This document shows positions 1-8,115 of a stretch of DNA of 64,000 bases, piece by piece. The notes under the pieces are model-generated. The model was not told the origin of the DNA and did not search any database. It saw only the letters and a program-made list of their open reading frames with translations. Both the position numbers and the translations under genes were made by a program. The DNA comes from JAMXLO01 sp963832895 (lineage in GTDB: Bacteria > Pseudomonadota > Alphaproteobacteria > Acetobacterales > Acetobacteraceae): contig CAWHVQ010000007.1 in the NCBI GenBank assembly GCA_963832895.1, forward strand, positions 1-64,000, read 5' to 3'. Positions within the stretch are counted from its first letter, which is position 1, and each line of letters begins with the position of its first letter.

Positions 1-421
1 CCCTCAAAATCTTGCTGCGCCTGGACTGCCGTAAATGGTGGACCATCAATGGCGCGACATCGAGCAGCGACGCACCGTTCGAGGTCGCGGTATCGATTTG
101 CTGCTCATGCAGATACAAAGCAACGCCGCGCGCCCGGCAGGTCTCCAAGAACCCGACCAACTCTGTGAGGGACCATCCGACCCGGCATAACGACCAAACC
201 AGCACCTTGTCGATCGAACCGCTGCGGATCGCCTCGATCAGCGCCAATTCGCCTGGACGACGATCCTGACCCTTCCGCACAGTTGTCGGCCGGTCGCCGA
301 ACAGGCTTGTGACTGTCCAACCACGCTCGGCTGCGATCGTCCTTAAACGATCGATCTGCTCGTCTTCGGACAGCGGGCAATCTGGTGAAGTCCGAGCGTA
401 AATCGCTGTCCTGGTAGTCAT
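1..421 (-). CDS. Serine recombinase (resolvase family), N-terminal part, cut by window edge
   Basis: The protein starts with ATG at 421 and is open to the left edge, giving about 140 residues. The N-terminus reads TAIYARTSPD, the Y-x-R-x-S motif of serine recombinases, followed by a run with LSEDEQ, then FGDRPTT, DKVLVWSLCR and LVGFLETCRARG, which match the resolvase catalytic fold (DRLxR-like region present as WSLCRVGWSL). Known members cut DNA through the serine of that first motif to invert, excise or integrate DNA. The DNA-binding C-terminus is off the window, so inverting, resolving and integrating types cannot be separated. It is the last gene of a run of minus-strand genes. Confidence 0.8.
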   Translation of the reverse strand, partial: MTTRTAIYARTSPDCPLSEDEQIDRLRTIAAERGWTVTSLFGDRPTTVRKGQDRRPGELALIEAIRSGSIDKVLVWSLCRVGWSLTELVGFLETCRARGVALYLHEQQIDTATSNGASLLDVAPLMVHHLRQSRRSKILR

Positions 422-487
422 TCTGAAAACATACCATCGATTCTGGTTCCGGCAACCAAACGGCAGTCGCTGTGCGGGGAGAGAAGT

Positions 488-1003
488 TCAATCAATAGCT
501 GCAATGTCTAGGTGGCATTCGACCAGCAAACCGTCACCCAGTCCGCAGACAATCCGGCCCTCTATCCGCCTCACCCAATCCCTTACTTGGTCGTGGGCAT
601 CGAAAGCTGATAGATCGCCGGGACCATTTTCCTTCCCCGCGACTTCGTGGATCGCTGCCACCAACTCTGGATCAGCGCCGAGGAAGTAGATACGCCACCC
701 CTCATCGGGGTCGTAGGCGATACGATCGAGAGACGCCGGATGCCCCTGTCTGGTCAGCAGTTGACGCAGCAGGTCCCAGTAGGCTTGAGCCGCGCGACGC
801 TGCGCACGCTTCGCCAGGATCGGCGCCAACGAGAATTCGGAGGAAACCGGATGCGGGATCGGAGGAAACGGAAGGCTAATGAAGCCGATCGGCGCGCCGG
901 AGGGCGGAGGTGAAAGGTCTTGGGTCATGTCGGTATTTAGGCCAGCGACCCCAAAATGGTGTTCCAAATGTATGGAAGCCAAGGTTCTGAGCCGGCTCGA
1001 CAT
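488..1003 (-). CDS. Hypothetical protein of the mobile element
   Basis: This 171-residue protein is not recognised. It has a proline-rich N-terminus (LPFPPIPHP), then a helical stretch (ILAKRAQRRAAQAYWDLLRQLL) and a C-terminus with YDPDEGWRIYFLGADPELVAAIHEV that looks like a small alpha/beta domain. The composition is typical of real coding sequence, and the antisense frames are low-complexity. Two starts are possible, the outer one used here and an internal ATG at 928; neither has a good ribosome binding site. It lies directly upstream of the partial serine recombinase on the same strand. Confidence 0.6.
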   Translation of the reverse strand: MSSRLRTLASIHLEHHFGVAGLNTDMTQDLSPPPSGAPIGFISLPFPPIPHPVSSEFSLAPILAKRAQRRAAQAYWDLLRQLLTRQGHPASLDRIAYDPDEGWRIYFLGADPELVAAIHEVAGKENGPGDLSAFDAHDQVRDWVRRIEGRIVCGLGDGLLVECHLDIAAID

Positions 1004-1156
1004 GTTGTCCGCTCAGTGGTGGCACCGGCGGACTGCTGGGACGGCTAGGAGGCCGTGGCGGGCTTGGGGATTGGGTCCGCTGACCGTTGGAGGTCGTGGA
1101 TCGTCAGACGGTCGCGACAAAGGCATGTGTCAGATCGACGAACAGAGAAAGCAGCC

Positions 1157-1345
1157 CTACTCGTCAGAATGGATCGAATCGACCCCAACTGCTGACCGTG
1201 CCGTCCGCAGATGTGTGGTAAGCAGTTCAACTAACGCCGCCGCACCAACCGATACGATCAATGTAGCGAGCAGCAACACCATGTGCGCGGACCAGACTTC
1301 CATCCAGCCACGGAGCATTCCGGCACTGCCGATCATATCATGCAT
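1157..1345 (-). CDS. Small single-span membrane protein
   Basis: The protein has about 62 residues with one clear hydrophobic segment (HMVLLLATLIVSVGAAALVE) in the middle, a short N-terminal part and a polar C-terminus. I chose ATG 1345 because the longer version, starting with GTG at 1417, only adds a charged, low-complexity stretch before the membrane segment. No family is recognised. Small membrane proteins are common in phage and ICE modules, as holin-like or superinfection-exclusion factors, but nothing here identifies the role. Confidence 0.45.
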   Translation of the reverse strand: MHDMIGSAGMLRGWMEVWSAHMVLLLATLIVSVGAAALVELLTTHLRTARSAVGVDSIHSDE

Positions 1346-1595
1346 TGTCTGCGTCCCCCTGCGCGCGCCCCTGCTATTGGTCCTTTCCACCGGCACGCGA
1401 TTTTGATCCAAATCCACCGTATCATAGCGCTTTTGCCGCCTCCTGCGTCAACGCTCCCTTCAGCGCGGACATCAGATCGACCACATTGGTGCAATCCTCT
1501 GCCGCAGGCCATTTTGTCATGGCCGACCATCGTCCAGGCTGGCTTTTTCCGATCACCATCTGTCGGTCCGCGGGTCGAGATGGCAGATGCAGGTG

Positions 1596-1913
1596 TCAGA
1601 GATTGCGTACCATACCAGCCAGATCGGTGTGGCCGCACGCCGCCAAGACAGCGGCAGTCTGCTCCTGGGTCATGCCACCGCACAAGCGAAAGAACGCATC
1701 AGCGGTGCGGCAAGGTGGCTTGGGAAAGATCGTCCATGGTGGCGGGTCTGCGGCCACCAACTTACCAATGATCTCGGCGAACCGATCGACTTCGTCCGCA
1801 AGGCGTTCCACGTGGTAGTCGAGTTCGTTGCCGTAGCATTCGGCCCAATCGGAGCTACCTTCAGCCTGATGCGACGCCGGACCTAGCATCGGCGCAAAAT
1901 GATAACGTTCCAT
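1596..1913 (-). CDS. Hypothetical protein
   Basis: This unrecognised protein of 105 residues is acidic and helical in its first half (ELDYHVERLADEVDRFAEIIGKLVAAD) and ends with FRLCGGMTQEQTAAVLAACGHTDLAGMVRNL, which has the spacing of a short helix-turn-helix but is not a convincing DNA-binding domain. Its ATG at 1913 has no strong Shine-Dalgarno. It is the first gene of the minus-strand run that continues toward the left edge. Confidence 0.5.
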   Translation of the reverse strand: MERYHFAPMLGPASHQAEGSSDWAECYGNELDYHVERLADEVDRFAEIIGKLVAADPPPWTIFPKPPCRTADAFFRLCGGMTQEQTAAVLAACGHTDLAGMVRNL

Positions 1914-1948
1914 TGCGGAATTGTAGCACAGTCATAGAGGCGACTGCA

Positions 1949-2209
1949 TCATTCTACTTTGACGAACTTACCTAACGGAACTCCCATCAGCTTCCAACGG
2001 TTGCTGGCGCTTTGCCACTTGGCCGGCGGCATGCACAGACAATGTTGGCAACGATTGGCAGCCTGTGCAGGCTTCCAGCGGCACTGGTAGCGTGGTTTGG
2101 GCGTCGCGTGACCATCCGGGCCATCGCGACCATAAAGCCCACGGAGGCAACAAACACAGGACGCGAAAGATGGGGCAAGTAACCGGAATCGAGTGGTGTG
2201 ATCACACAT
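1949..2209 (-). CDS. Possible small cysteine-rich protein (uncertain)
   Basis: An 86-residue open frame on the minus strand has several Cys pairs (CVCC, CRW, CQHCLC) that could form a small metal-binding knuckle, and ends in a basic tail. Its start overlaps the beginning of the divergent DUF5131 gene, so either the start is internal or the frame is not used. No family is recognised; it is listed because the Cys spacing is regular and the 250 bp would otherwise be empty. Confidence 0.25.
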   Translation of the reverse strand: MCDHTTRFRLLAPSFASCVCCLRGLYGRDGPDGHATPKPRYQCRWKPAQAANRCQHCLCMPPAKWQSASNRWKLMGVPLGKFVKVE

Positions 2210-2898
2210 ACAATCCTTGGATAGGCTGCACCAAAGTCAGCCCCGCCTGTGACCGCTGTTACGCAGAAGCGCAGGAAGATGCCCGGTATGGCCGGGTACA
2301 GTGGGGAGGACCACGCCGGCGCACCAGTGAAGCGACCCGTCGCGCCCCTTACCGCTGGGATCGTGAGGCGGCAGCGGCCGGCAAACGTCGGCGAGTTTTC
2401 TGCATGTCTCTCGGTGATTTCTGGGACAACCAAGTACCCGGTGAGTGGCGAACTGAGTCCCTGAACGTGATCCGCCAATGCCGGAACCTGGATTGGCTAA
2501 TCCTCACCAAACGCCCGCAGAATATTCTCAAGATGCTGCCGCCGGATTGGGGGGCGCAGGGATGGTCGCACATCTGGCTAGGTGCGACGGTGGAAAACAT
2601 GGTCGAGGCACGGCGGCGAATCCCCATCCTCTTGCGTGTACCCGCCCGTGTGCATTGGCTGTCTGTCGCACCATTGCTTGAGCCGCTTGACCTCCGGCCC
2701 TGGCTTGGGCGCGGCGTCGATTGGATCGTCGTCGGTGGCGAGACTGGCGCCAAGGATGCTCGCTACATGGAACCGGAATGGGCGCGTGATCTGCGTGATC
2801 AGTGCCACGACACAGGTGCCGCGCTCTTTCTGAAGCAGATGTGGAAGCGGCAACCGATCCCCGCCGATCTGTTGGTTCGAGAATATCCTTCGCTCTGA
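2170..2898 (+). CDS. Phage Gp37/Gp68 family protein (DUF5131)
   Basis: A 242-residue protein starts at ATG 2170. It opens with IEWCDHTYNPWIGCTKVSPACDRCYAE, the hallmark of the phage Gp37/Gp68 (DUF5131) family, whose three cysteines lie in a fold related to radical-SAM enzymes and spore photoproduct lyase. Further family blocks are CMSLGDFWD, WLILTKRP, WLGATVEN, LSVAPLLEPL and WIVVGGETG, and it ends with FLKQMWKRQ. The family is frequent in prophages and ICEs; its reaction is not settled, though nucleic-acid repair or modification is often proposed. Upstream in-frame codons back to 2065 give no sensible sequence, which supports the internal start. Confidence 0.9.
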   Translation: MGQVTGIEWCDHTYNPWIGCTKVSPACDRCYAEAQEDARYGRVQWGGPRRRTSEATRRAPYRWDREAAAAGKRRRVFCMSLGDFWDNQVPGEWRTESLNVIRQCRNLDWLILTKRPQNILKMLPPDWGAQGWSHIWLGATVENMVEARRRIPILLRVPARVHWLSVAPLLEPLDLRPWLGRGVDWIVVGGETGAKDARYMEPEWARDLRDQCHDTGAALFLKQMWKRQPIPADLLVREYPSL

Positions 2899-2962
2899 TC
2901 GGTTCGTGGGCGGCGACAATCGGCATGTTGCATCCGCGCCGCCTTGGCTACTCGCTTCGTCT

Positions 2963-3235
2963 CTATCGGCGGCCGATCCTCCCTTTACCTGCGCCGCCGC
3001 GCCGGTCTTGCCGGCGGAGCCTCGACCTTCGCCGGTCTCTCCTCCCGTGCCTTGATCTGACTTCGAGGAGCGCCCGCTCATGGCCATCAACGGAGCTTCT
3101 GACCCGATAGTGCGGCTCGCCATCTTCCCCCGGCAGTAACCGCACGATCACATAAGGCCCCAGCGGAATTCCAATCTGTGGCCCACTCCACGACACCACG
3201 ACCGTCTGACCAACTCTGAACCGATGAGCCGGCAT
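2963..3235 (-). CDS. Small conserved alphaproteobacterial protein (beta-barrel-like, RVGQ type)
   Basis: The first 55 residues read like a family of short proteins common in Rhizobiales and Rhodospirillales: HRFRVGQTV, then GPYVIVRLLPGEDGEP, then YRVRSSVDGHER. Those proteins are usually about 60-70 residues and end soon after the HER motif; here a very basic Arg-rich tail follows. The function is unknown. The start at 3235 places Met just before HRF as in relatives. The basic extension may be genuine or may reflect a lost stop codon. Confidence 0.6.
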   Translation of the reverse strand: MPAHRFRVGQTVVVSWSGPQIGIPLGPYVIVRLLPGEDGEPHYRVRSSVDGHERALLEVRSRHGRRDRRRSRLRRQDRRGGAGKGRIGRR

Positions 3236-3409
3236 GGCGGTTATTTGGGATGGCACCGCACCGAAAACAACGGGCCGCCGGCTGAGCCGGTGGGAAGGTC
3301 GGGGCGGAGAGCGCCTCTTTGAGCGGTGCTCGGCGTGTGAAGGGTTTCATACAGCGATCGTGGCCCGTGTGAGAGCCTCCCGATGTCAACCGCCGCCATA
3401 GGGTGTCAC

Positions 3410-3577
3410 ATGAAAGCTCTCGCAGGACTCGCCGCTTTGGCCGTCACCCTGGCTGGTTCCGCGCTGCTGACAAAGCCCCCAGGCGCCACGCCGAGGGTGG
3501 CAGCCGTCGAAGTGGTGGAGAGCCAATTTGAGGAAGCGCCGCCGTATATAGATTTCGACCCGAACGATTGGCGCTGA
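3410..3577 (+). CDS. Small secreted protein with signal peptide
   Basis: The 55-residue product begins MKALAGLAALAVTLAGSALL, a typical signal peptide of about 20 residues, followed by a short acidic mature part ending in FEEAPPYIDFDPNDWR. ATG 3410 is chosen because the signal peptide starts exactly there. No family is recognised. It stands alone between oppositely oriented genes. Confidence 0.5.
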   Translation: MKALAGLAALAVTLAGSALLTKPPGATPRVAAVEVVESQFEEAPPYIDFDPNDWR

Positions 3578-3676
3578 ACGGTCCGGTCCTGATTTGCTCC
3601 CCGCGCCCACGAGACGGAAATCCTACAGGTGCTGGGTTCCCGCCGCAGACATAGCTTCCTGCTGCGATCTTGTCCG

Positions 3677-4135
3677 TCAGTGCCGGCCAGCATCATAAAC
3701 GTACCGCCCGCAGTCGTCGGGTGAGCCGGCACTGAGCTTCTGCCCGGAGAAAGGTGCCAAAGTACGCGGATCGACCTCGTTACCGACCTTCTCAGACTTC
3801 CACACGATCAGATAGGCGACGGATTTCCCCTTGCACAGCTTATTGCCGTTCTCAAGGGTTGGGTCATCAGACGATGTGACCTTGTAGAGGTCAGCCATGA
3901 CCTTCTTTTGCTTTGCCTCTGGCCTGAACAGCATTTGGCCGCCTCGGGCCAGCAGTAGCGACTTTCCATTTTGAAAGGTGATCTCGGCCGGCGTGAACGT
4001 CACGCGGCCGGTCGTTGCTTGCGCAGTCCGGGTGATCGGCATCCAATTTTCGGGAGCGGATGCAGTTTGGGCAGTAGCTGTCGCGGTTAGTCCAGATAAG
4101 GCGAAACAGAATGCCATTTCGCGCGTCGCCATCAT
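3677..4135 (-). CDS. Periplasmic hypothetical protein with signal peptide
   Basis: About 152 residues start at the ATG pair 4135/4132, where MATREMAFCFALSGLTATATAQ forms a signal peptide with an AxA-like cleavage site. The mature part has beta-rich character: TGRVTFTPAEITFQNGKSLLLARGG, then a block with KLCKGKSVAYLIVWKSEK and a C-terminus with DDCGRYVYDAGRH. The two late cysteines could form a disulfide. The family is unknown. A longer open frame upstream (to 4396) is low-complexity and was not used. Confidence 0.6.
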   Translation of the reverse strand: MMATREMAFCFALSGLTATATAQTASAPENWMPITRTAQATTGRVTFTPAEITFQNGKSLLLARGGQMLFRPEAKQKKVMADLYKVTSSDDPTLENGNKLCKGKSVAYLIVWKSEKVGNEVDPRTLAPFSGQKLSAGSPDDCGRYVYDAGRH

Positions 4136-4411
4136 GTCCTCCGCATCCGCGTCGCACTCTATCAAGACGTAACGGGAAAGGCGCCCATCCCCGTGCGAGA
4201 CGTGGCAAGGCTCCGATGGCCTTCTGAGCATGGCGCATATGCCGAGCCACGCGCCGTCGTCTATCGCCCGGTTGCATGTACGTTTCAGCCGCAGCCCTAG
4301 CCGCCGCCAAGCCAGTCGCCGCCGAACGCAACAAATCGGGAGTTTGTCAGTCAAGTCTGTCCCGGAGTGATCCACCATCAGCGACGACCTGCGCAAGGGA
4401 TGCGCCCACGA
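4136..4411. other. Intergenic stretch without a confident gene
   Basis: About 275 bp lie between the signal-peptide protein and the end of the methyltransferase gene. A minus-strand open frame covers it (start near 4334) and overlaps the neighbouring gene in another frame; its sequence is Arg-rich and low in complexity, so it is not called. No clear terminator or repeat is seen. Confidence 0.3.
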
Positions 4412-5944
4412 CTACGCGCGCTTACCGCTTCTCCTGACAGTCTGAGCGGCGCCAGGACGCTTGGACCTCGCTGGCCTCGGCGACGGTGGCACTATCTTCT
4501 CCGATGGCGCCTTCTGTCGGAGACTTTTCTTCGCGTCCATGAGATCGATGACGTTGCCACTATTGTTCTTCGCTGGGACATTAGTTGGCGCAGAATATGC
4601 GCGCCCACTCCTGGAACCCCCTTCTTGGCCATCGCGATCGGTGGAGAAATTTGCTGGTGCGGCAGCGAGACGTTCGCGTGCCTCGCTCGTATAGTCAGAA
4701 TTGATATCGATCGTGATGGCGCGATGGCCAAGCTGGAGTGCCACCAGAGCGGTCGTCCCAGAGCCTCCAAACACGTCCAACACGACCGATTTCTCGTCAC
4801 ACGACGAGACAATCATTCGACGCGCCAGTTCTGGCGGGAAGGTCGCAGGATGTTTGCCTCGGTAATTACCCCGCTGGATTGACCACACCGATCCCACATT
4901 GCGTCCCAGCGGATTGGAGATCACTTGCAGGTCCCGACGGTTCTCGTCGCGGCGTATCAAGCCCGGCTTGTCCTGACCACGCTTACTATACGGGCTAACC
5001 ACTGGGATTCGGAGCGGGTCTTGGTCGTAAAAGTATCGCCTATTTTTGGCGAACATGTACACAAACTCATGTGTTCGAGTAACGCGATCTGTTACCGCTT
5101 CCGGCCGTACCGATCCTTTGTCCCAGACGACATCGTGTCTGAGAATCCAACCGCTATCTTGCAACGCCATCGCCAACCGTGCGGGAATCATCAACAAGTT
5201 GCCGGGCGGACGGCCTGCGTCTTGGTATCCGATACCGCTTAGATGACTGGCCCCACTGCCGCCATGGCGCGAAAAGCTGTCGCCGATAACGGTCCATAGT
5301 ACCCCGGTATTCTTCAACACGCGGCGGGCTTCGTGGAAGATACCGACCAGATTGTGGATGTATTCCTTCGGTGTTGGCTCGAAGCCAATACCGTCGCCGC
5401 CGTACCACCGCTTCACCGGCCAGTAGGGCGGCGAGCAGATTACGACATTGACTGTGGCAGAAGGCATTTTTCGAAGCTCGGTGAGCGCGTCGCCAGTGAT
5501 GAACTGACAGCGGGAGATGTCGAGCTTATTTGGTTCGATACAATAACATACACGCAACCGATGCGCACTTGTTGCGGTACCGGTTGCTTCTGTGCGGATC
5601 AGTGACAAGCCATAAACCAGACCGTACTGACCGTTGTTGCCTGCGTCCCGACGAGCGGCTTCGTATTGTTTCCACCCCTTAGCAAGTTGAACCCGCCGTC
5701 GCATGGTGGCGATGTCACAGTCGAGTTCCCGCTTGCACCACTCTGCTTCGCCGAACCCCAGACGTTCCAGTTCTTTTTGGATTCTCGTCCGCATATTCGC
5801 CCATCGGCGTCCCAGGGCTGCCTCGCGTCGCCGTGCGGCGATGTCGCGCTCAACCAGGGCGCTGTCCATCCTGGCGATTGCGACAATCTCATTCCGCAGA
5901 TCGGCTGCCGACTCGGCAAGAAATCTCTCTGCTTTCCCTGACAC
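4412..5944 (-). CDS. Orphan beta-class DNA methyltransferase (SPPYW), phage type
   Basis: The gene starts at GTG 5944, preceded by GGAGGA at an ideal distance, and gives 510 residues. The N-terminal third is charged and coiled-coil-like. The methyltransferase core follows: motif IV SPPYW near residue 171, target-recognition region, then motif I VLDVFGGSGTT near residue 389. The order IV before I marks the beta class, and SPPY is typical of N4-cytosine (also some N6-adenine) enzymes. The Lys/Pro-rich tail resembles DNA-contacting tails. No restriction endonuclease gene is adjacent, so it is an orphan, probably protecting element DNA or acting in regulation. Upstream codons to 6142 make no sensible protein. 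Confidence 0.88.
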   Translation of the reverse strand: MSGKAERFLAESAADLRNEIVAIARMDSALVERDIAARRREAALGRRWANMRTRIQKELERLGFGEAEWCKRELDCDIATMRRRVQLAKGWKQYEAARRDAGNNGQYGLVYGLSLIRTEATGTATSAHRLRVCYCIEPNKLDISRCQFITGDALTELRKMPSATVNVVICSPPYWPVKRWYGGDGIGFEPTPKEYIHNLVGIFHEARRVLKNTGVLWTVIGDSFSRHGGSGASHLSGIGYQDAGRPPGNLLMIPARLAMALQDSGWILRHDVVWDKGSVRPEAVTDRVTRTHEFVYMFAKNRRYFYDQDPLRIPVVSPYSKRGQDKPGLIRRDENRRDLQVISNPLGRNVGSVWSIQRGNYRGKHPATFPPELARRMIVSSCDEKSVVLDVFGGSGTTALVALQLGHRAITIDINSDYTSEARERLAAAPANFSTDRDGQEGGSRSGRAYSAPTNVPAKNNSGNVIDLMDAKKSLRQKAPSEKIVPPSPRPARSKRPGAAQTVRRSGKRA

Positions 5945-5947
5945 TCT

Positions 5948-5953
5948 TCCTCC
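5948..5953 (-). promoter_or_regulatory. Strong ribosome binding site deciding the methyltransferase start
   Basis: On the minus strand GGAGGA lies three bases before GTG 5944, the best Shine-Dalgarno in this part of the element. It sets the start of the methyltransferase at 5944 rather than at the distal start of the open frame (6142). Confidence 0.65.
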
Positions 5954-6005
5954 ATGACACGCTGGCTGGTCCACCGAGAAGCGGACACACGCTGGAAGCC
6001 GAAAG

Positions 6006-6215
6006 TCACGGGGAAGGAGTAACAGAACGGTTGCAGAGTTGGCACGACCCGCACGCGGAGGGAAGTCCGCGCACCCGTGGCACTCCAACGACCTTCGCCG
6101 AGCTAACAAACGGTCCAGCCTTTGGACGCAAATGCCGCTCATCTATCACGTCGTGACAGGCAACGGCTGCCGGCAGGCGCACCACCGTGCGGTCGCCGTC
6201 GATCTGCACGGACAC
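6006..6215 (-). CDS. Small hypothetical protein upstream of the methyltransferase
   Basis: A 69-residue frame starts with GTG at 6215. The first half has good coding composition (VQIDGDRTVVRLPAAVACHDVID), and the C-terminus carries a CGSCQLC cluster that could bind a metal. It is on the same strand as the methyltransferase and ends about 60 bp before its start, so it may be the first gene of that transcript. No family is recognised, and the competing plus-strand frames look random. Confidence 0.4.
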   Translation of the reverse strand: MSVQIDGDRTVVRLPAAVACHDVIDERHLRPKAGPFVSSAKVVGVPRVRGLPSACGSCQLCNRSVTPSP

Positions 6216-6227
6216 GGGATCACTGTC

Positions 6228-6494
6228 TCACCCGCGCTCTAGAGGCGCTTGACCCTGACCTTCAGCGCGAGAGCAGCACTTGTGCATCGTGGTGGTCGCC
6301 CACTGATCCTCGATAGGTGTGTTGTAGTTGCGTTCACAGGAGCGCGCTCGCGCTCTATTTGTGGTCTGTTGGGACGAGTCCGATAGCGTCGCCGCCTGAT
6401 CAAGCAGGCATATCGCTTGAGCAGAAAATGCCTGCTCTTCGGAGTCGAACGGCATTATTACCGCGCGCCGACGGAGTTGATCGATAAGGTGCAT
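6228..6494 (-). CDS. Small hypothetical protein
   Basis: An 88-residue frame from ATG 6494 includes a moderately helical stretch (SEEQAFSAQAICLLDQAATLSD) and a polar tail rich in Arg and Gln. The ribosome binding site is poor. It precedes the 6006-6215 frame on the same strand with a 12-base gap. No family is recognised and the call is weak. Confidence 0.35.
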   Translation of the reverse strand: MHLIDQLRRRAVIMPFDSEEQAFSAQAICLLDQAATLSDSSQQTTNRARARSCERNYNTPIEDQWATTTMHKCCSRAEGQGQAPLERG

Positions 6495-6683
6495 TTTTGC
6501 AGGGGTAGTGTGACACTCAGAGCGTTGTACGGGCGTGCCATGGTGTTGTGGGCCATGATAGACCGCGCGAAGCGTGAGCCGCTCCAGGACCGCCAGAGAT
6601 AGCCTAGCGGGCGTCTCAAAACTGAGGCGCGCGGTCACACAATTCCTTCCAGAAGGAAGGCAGGAGCGACCCATAAGCAAGAA

Positions 6684-6752
6684 AAGACGCGGCGGCGGTC
6701 ATGCCGCCGCGTACTCTGGCCGCGCGATATTCGAATCGCGCTTGCGCGTCTT
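6684..6752. repeat. Nested inverted repeats forming a three-way junction
   Basis: An outer 8-bp stem (AAGACGCG at 6684-6691 with CGCGTCTT at 6745-6752) encloses two perfect hairpins: GCGGCGG/CCGCCGC (6692-6698 with 6704-6710, five-base loop) and GCGCGAT/ATCGCGC (6722-6728 with 6735-6741, six-base loop). All three stems are exact. On the minus strand the outer stem is followed by TTTTCTTG, so it could also stop transcription leaving the IS. Confidence 0.6.
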
Positions 6753-6767
6753 GGCACGACCAGCTTA

Positions 6768-6852
6768 CTTCGTCCAACTCGGTACTTGTAAAAAACGCCG
6801 TCGAGCGAAGGGCAGCAGGCGTGCGAGCGTAGCGAAGCACGTCTGGGCGGCG
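6768..6852. repeat. Hairpin repeat copy A (GAGCGTAGCGAA loop)
   Basis: An 85-bp unit starting CTTCGTCCAACTC and ending TGGGCGGCG. It holds a 9-bp stem (6816-6824 CAGGCGTGC with 6837-6845 GCACGTCTG, one G-T pair) around the 12-base loop GAGCGTAGCGAA. It is repeated about 203 bp downstream with changed stem bases. Confidence 0.65.
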
Positions 6853-6971
6853 AAGCCGCCGGATCGCTGGTGCGGCGAGCGACGGCAGACTATCTGCTGT
6901 GGCGAGCGAAGGGCGCAGCCCCGAGCTTGCCACCTGACGACGGGCAATCCTCTGGGCGACCAGCCCCTCTT

Positions 6972-7054
6972 CTTCGCCCAACTCGATACTGGTTCACTCG
7001 CCGTCGAGCGAAGGGCAGCACAAGTGCGAGCGTAGCGAAGCACTTGTGGGCGCC
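6972..7054. repeat. Hairpin repeat copy B (GAGCGTAGCGAA loop)
   Basis: The second copy of the unit at 6768-6852. Its stem, 7019-7027 CACAAGTGC with 7040-7048 GCACTTGTG, is perfect over 9 bp around the same GAGCGTAGCGAA loop. Compared with copy A, two stem pairs differ on both strands and pairing is kept. Confidence 0.65.
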
Positions 7055-7101
7055 GCCGGACCGGAACGTGTCAACGACTTTGATACATCCTGGATCGGCA
7101 T

Positions 7102-8115
7102 TTAGGCTTGGATCTTCAGCGTTGACGCTGGTGGATTGATCCAGGCAGCGGTTGGTTTGTCAGGCGGTGTTGGTGGTTTGTTGACGAAGCGCTCTGGGTT
7201 GTTGCGGAACGCGCGATCGAGTGTGTTCTGACGTGCGGCGTGAATGGCATCGGTCTGACCGTAGTGGACCTGGTCCGGTGTCATCAAGCCGATCCCGGCA
7301 TGGTGATGCTGCTGATTGTACCAATCGAAAAAGCGGCGACAGAAGCTTTTGGCGTCCTCGATGCAGCCGAAGCGTTGAGGGAAGCGCGGCTGATACTTGA
7401 GGGTTTTGAAGTGGCTCTCGGAGAACGGATTGTCGTTGGAGGTATGCGGTCTGTTGTGTGAACGGGTGACGCCGAGGTCGGCAAGCAGCAACGCGGTAGC
7501 CTTGGCCTTCATCGGGCCGCCGCGGTCGGCGTGCAGGGTGAGTTGACCGGGAAGCACGTTGTGTTTCGCAATGGCATCATCAAACAACGGCCTGAACAGC
7601 GCGGCGCTCTCTGCATCAGCCACGCACCAACCCACCACGCGGCGACTGAAGATGTCCAGAATGACGTACAGATAGAAGTAGCTCCACTTCGTTGGTCCCA
7701 TAAGTTTCGTGATGTCCCAGGACCAGACCTGGTTGGGCAGTTCGGCGATAAGTTCGGGCTTCCGGTAGGCGGGATGGCGGAGCTGCTCGCGGCGTTCGCG
7801 GACTTCGCCGTGTTGTCCAAGAATGCGATACATGGTGCGGATCGAGCAGTGGTAGACGCCTTCATCGAGCAGGCTGGCGTAGATTTCGGCCGGCGCCTGG
7901 TCTGCGAAGCGCGGCGCATGCAACAGCTCCAGTACCACCTGCTGTTGCGGATCGCTCAATGCCCGGGTCGGCTTCGCTCGCTGGCGGTCGATCGCCGGTG
8001 GCGCGGCCAGGCGGGAGCGGCGGCGCTGGACGCTGGCACGTGACACCCCAAGCGCGGCGCAGACCGCGGCGGTCATGCCGCGGGCGGGTGCGAGTGCAAC
8101 GACAGCCTCGGTCAA
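7102..8115 (-). CDS. IS3-family transposase OrfB (DDE)
   Basis: A 337-residue integrase-core transposase. A short HTH-like N-terminus (LGVSRASVQRRRSRL) precedes the HTH_21-like region, then the RNase H core with D134 (WSWDITKL), D197 (LHADRGG) and E233 (NPFSESHFK): the D-to-E gap of 35 residues is the DD(35)E signature of IS3. It starts with TTG at 8115, overlapping the TGA of OrfA (TTGA), so its translation depends on coupling or on a frameshift from OrfA. It appears full length and possibly active. Confidence 0.95.
   Translation of the reverse strand: MTEAVVALAPARGMTAAVCAALGVSRASVQRRRSRLAAPPAIDRQRAKPTRALSDPQQQVVLELLHAPRFADQAPAEIYASLLDEGVYHCSIRTMYRILGQHGEVRERREQLRHPAYRKPELIAELPNQVWSWDITKLMGPTKWSYFYLYVILDIFSRRVVGWCVADAESAALFRPLFDDAIAKHNVLPGQLTLHADRGGPMKAKATALLLADLGVTRSHNRPHTSNDNPFSESHFKTLKYQPRFPQRFGCIEDAKSFCRRFFDWYNQQHHHAGIGLMTPDQVHYGQTDAIHAARQNTLDRAFRNNPERFVNKPPTPPDKPTAAWINPPASTLKIQA

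Larger units (their letters stand above)
6495..7068. other. Structured non-coding region with hairpins and repeats
   Basis: About 570 bp without a credible gene; the open frames here are Arg-rich reading-through of repeats. It contains a three-way-junction-like structure (6684-6752) and two related 83-85 bp repeats, each with a 9-bp stem and identical 12-base loop, plus two intervening GGCGAGCGA motifs. It borders the left end of the IS3 element at 7069. Confidence 0.6.

Noticed and set aside
6711..6752. Possible tRNA fragment because of a TTCGAAT-like loop near 6729
   Set aside because: The T-arm and acceptor pairs do not fit a tRNA; the stems form a three-way junction of other dimensions.
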